Positions 63,869 through 64,000 of a DNA stretch of 64,000 bases are shown here, piece after piece (the stretch's first letter is position 1; every line of letters starts with the position of its first letter). A program made the translations under genes and the position numbers. Origin of the DNA: Olsenella massiliensis (GTDB taxonomy: Bacteria > Actinomycetota > Coriobacteriia > Coriobacteriales > Atopobiaceae); the NCBI RefSeq assembly GCF_001457795.1, contig NZ_LN898207.1, positions 1-64,000 of the forward strand, in the 5' to 3' direction. The notes under the pieces are model-generated. The model was not told the origin of the DNA, searched no databases, and saw only the letters and a program-made list of their open reading frames with translations.

Positions 63869-64000
63869 GGTGCCGTCCTTTCAAACGAAGGCGTCCTCCG
63901 GTGGGTGACGAGTCGTGCCCGTCAGGCGAATCATAGCGGAGCATGCGGACGTGTGCGTCTGTCAAGCCGGGACGCGCGCGCCATGGACGCGGGTAGAGGG

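Overview
The window is high-GC bacterial chromosome, dense with genes in short operons. The gene content points to an anaerobic or microaerophilic member of Actinomycetota, class Coriobacteriia (Olsenella/Atopobiaceae-like): a type III glutamine synthetase, a glycyl-radical enzyme with its activase, several PTS sugar systems, DUF4173 and DUF4298 proteins and an NADP-type secondary alcohol dehydrogenase. This placement is an inference from gene families, not a search result. No rRNA, tRNA or CRISPR array was recognised. Bases 1-27 are leftover Tn5/Nextera adapter, so the window starts at a contig end, and a degraded copy of the same adapter seems to lie inside a broken gene near 8.23 kb.

Region by region. 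0-7 kb (minus strand): secreted coiled-coil protein, ybaK, uvrA, then a DUF4173 / XRE regulator / DUF2975 membrane operon. 7-12 kb (plus): Mrp-type Fe-S carrier, a disrupted BaiN-like flavoprotein, a COG2509 FAD dehydrogenase and an Abi_2 (HEPN-type) protein. 12-19 kb: a divergent sugar locus, with glycyl-radical enzyme, activase and orphan PTS IIB on the minus strand, and DeoR regulator, a relic of an EIIC gene and PTS EIIA, EIIC, EIIB on the plus strand. 19-21 kb: an AbiEi-like/nuclease-like protein and an unusual non-coding array of six inverted copies of a TATAGGTTTGAG-type motif. 21-34 kb: housekeeping genes (uvrB, lytic transglycosylase, coaE, rpsA, HAD phosphatase, cysteine desulfidase-like enzyme, MATE pump, rnhA, polA). 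34-44 kb: glnA type III, mntP, phospholipase-C-like protein, ligA, and a copper unit csoR-copA with a CopZ-like domain fused to CopA.

44-50 kb holds a second sugar locus: DeoR regulator, SorE/YggP-like zinc dehydrogenase and 1-phosphofructokinase, divergent from a one-piece mannitol-type EIICBA. No mannitol-1-phosphate 5-dehydrogenase is present. The gene set suggests a route hexitol-1-P to ketose-1-P to ketose-1,6-bisphosphate. 50-53 kb: mntH (Nramp) bracketed by two families of hairpin repeats in mirror order (B-A-mntH-A'-B'), next to short tandem repeats. 53-58 kb: a BceRSAB-like peptide sensing and detoxification module. 58-64 kb: deoC with a remnant of a Gfo/Idh/MocA oxidoreductase, CobW-type GTPase, zinc alcohol dehydrogenase, a YtrA-type GntR regulator with an ABC exporter, and a DUF4298 protein.

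The most unusual items are the mirrored repeats around mntH, the palindromic array at 20.7-20.9 kb, the proposed ketose-1-phosphate route, and the glycyl-radical/PTS locus with matching operator-like sites on both arms. Start codons were set by ribosome-binding sites where these were clear; three genes (rpsA, the cysteine desulfidase-like gene and polA) appear to use TTG.
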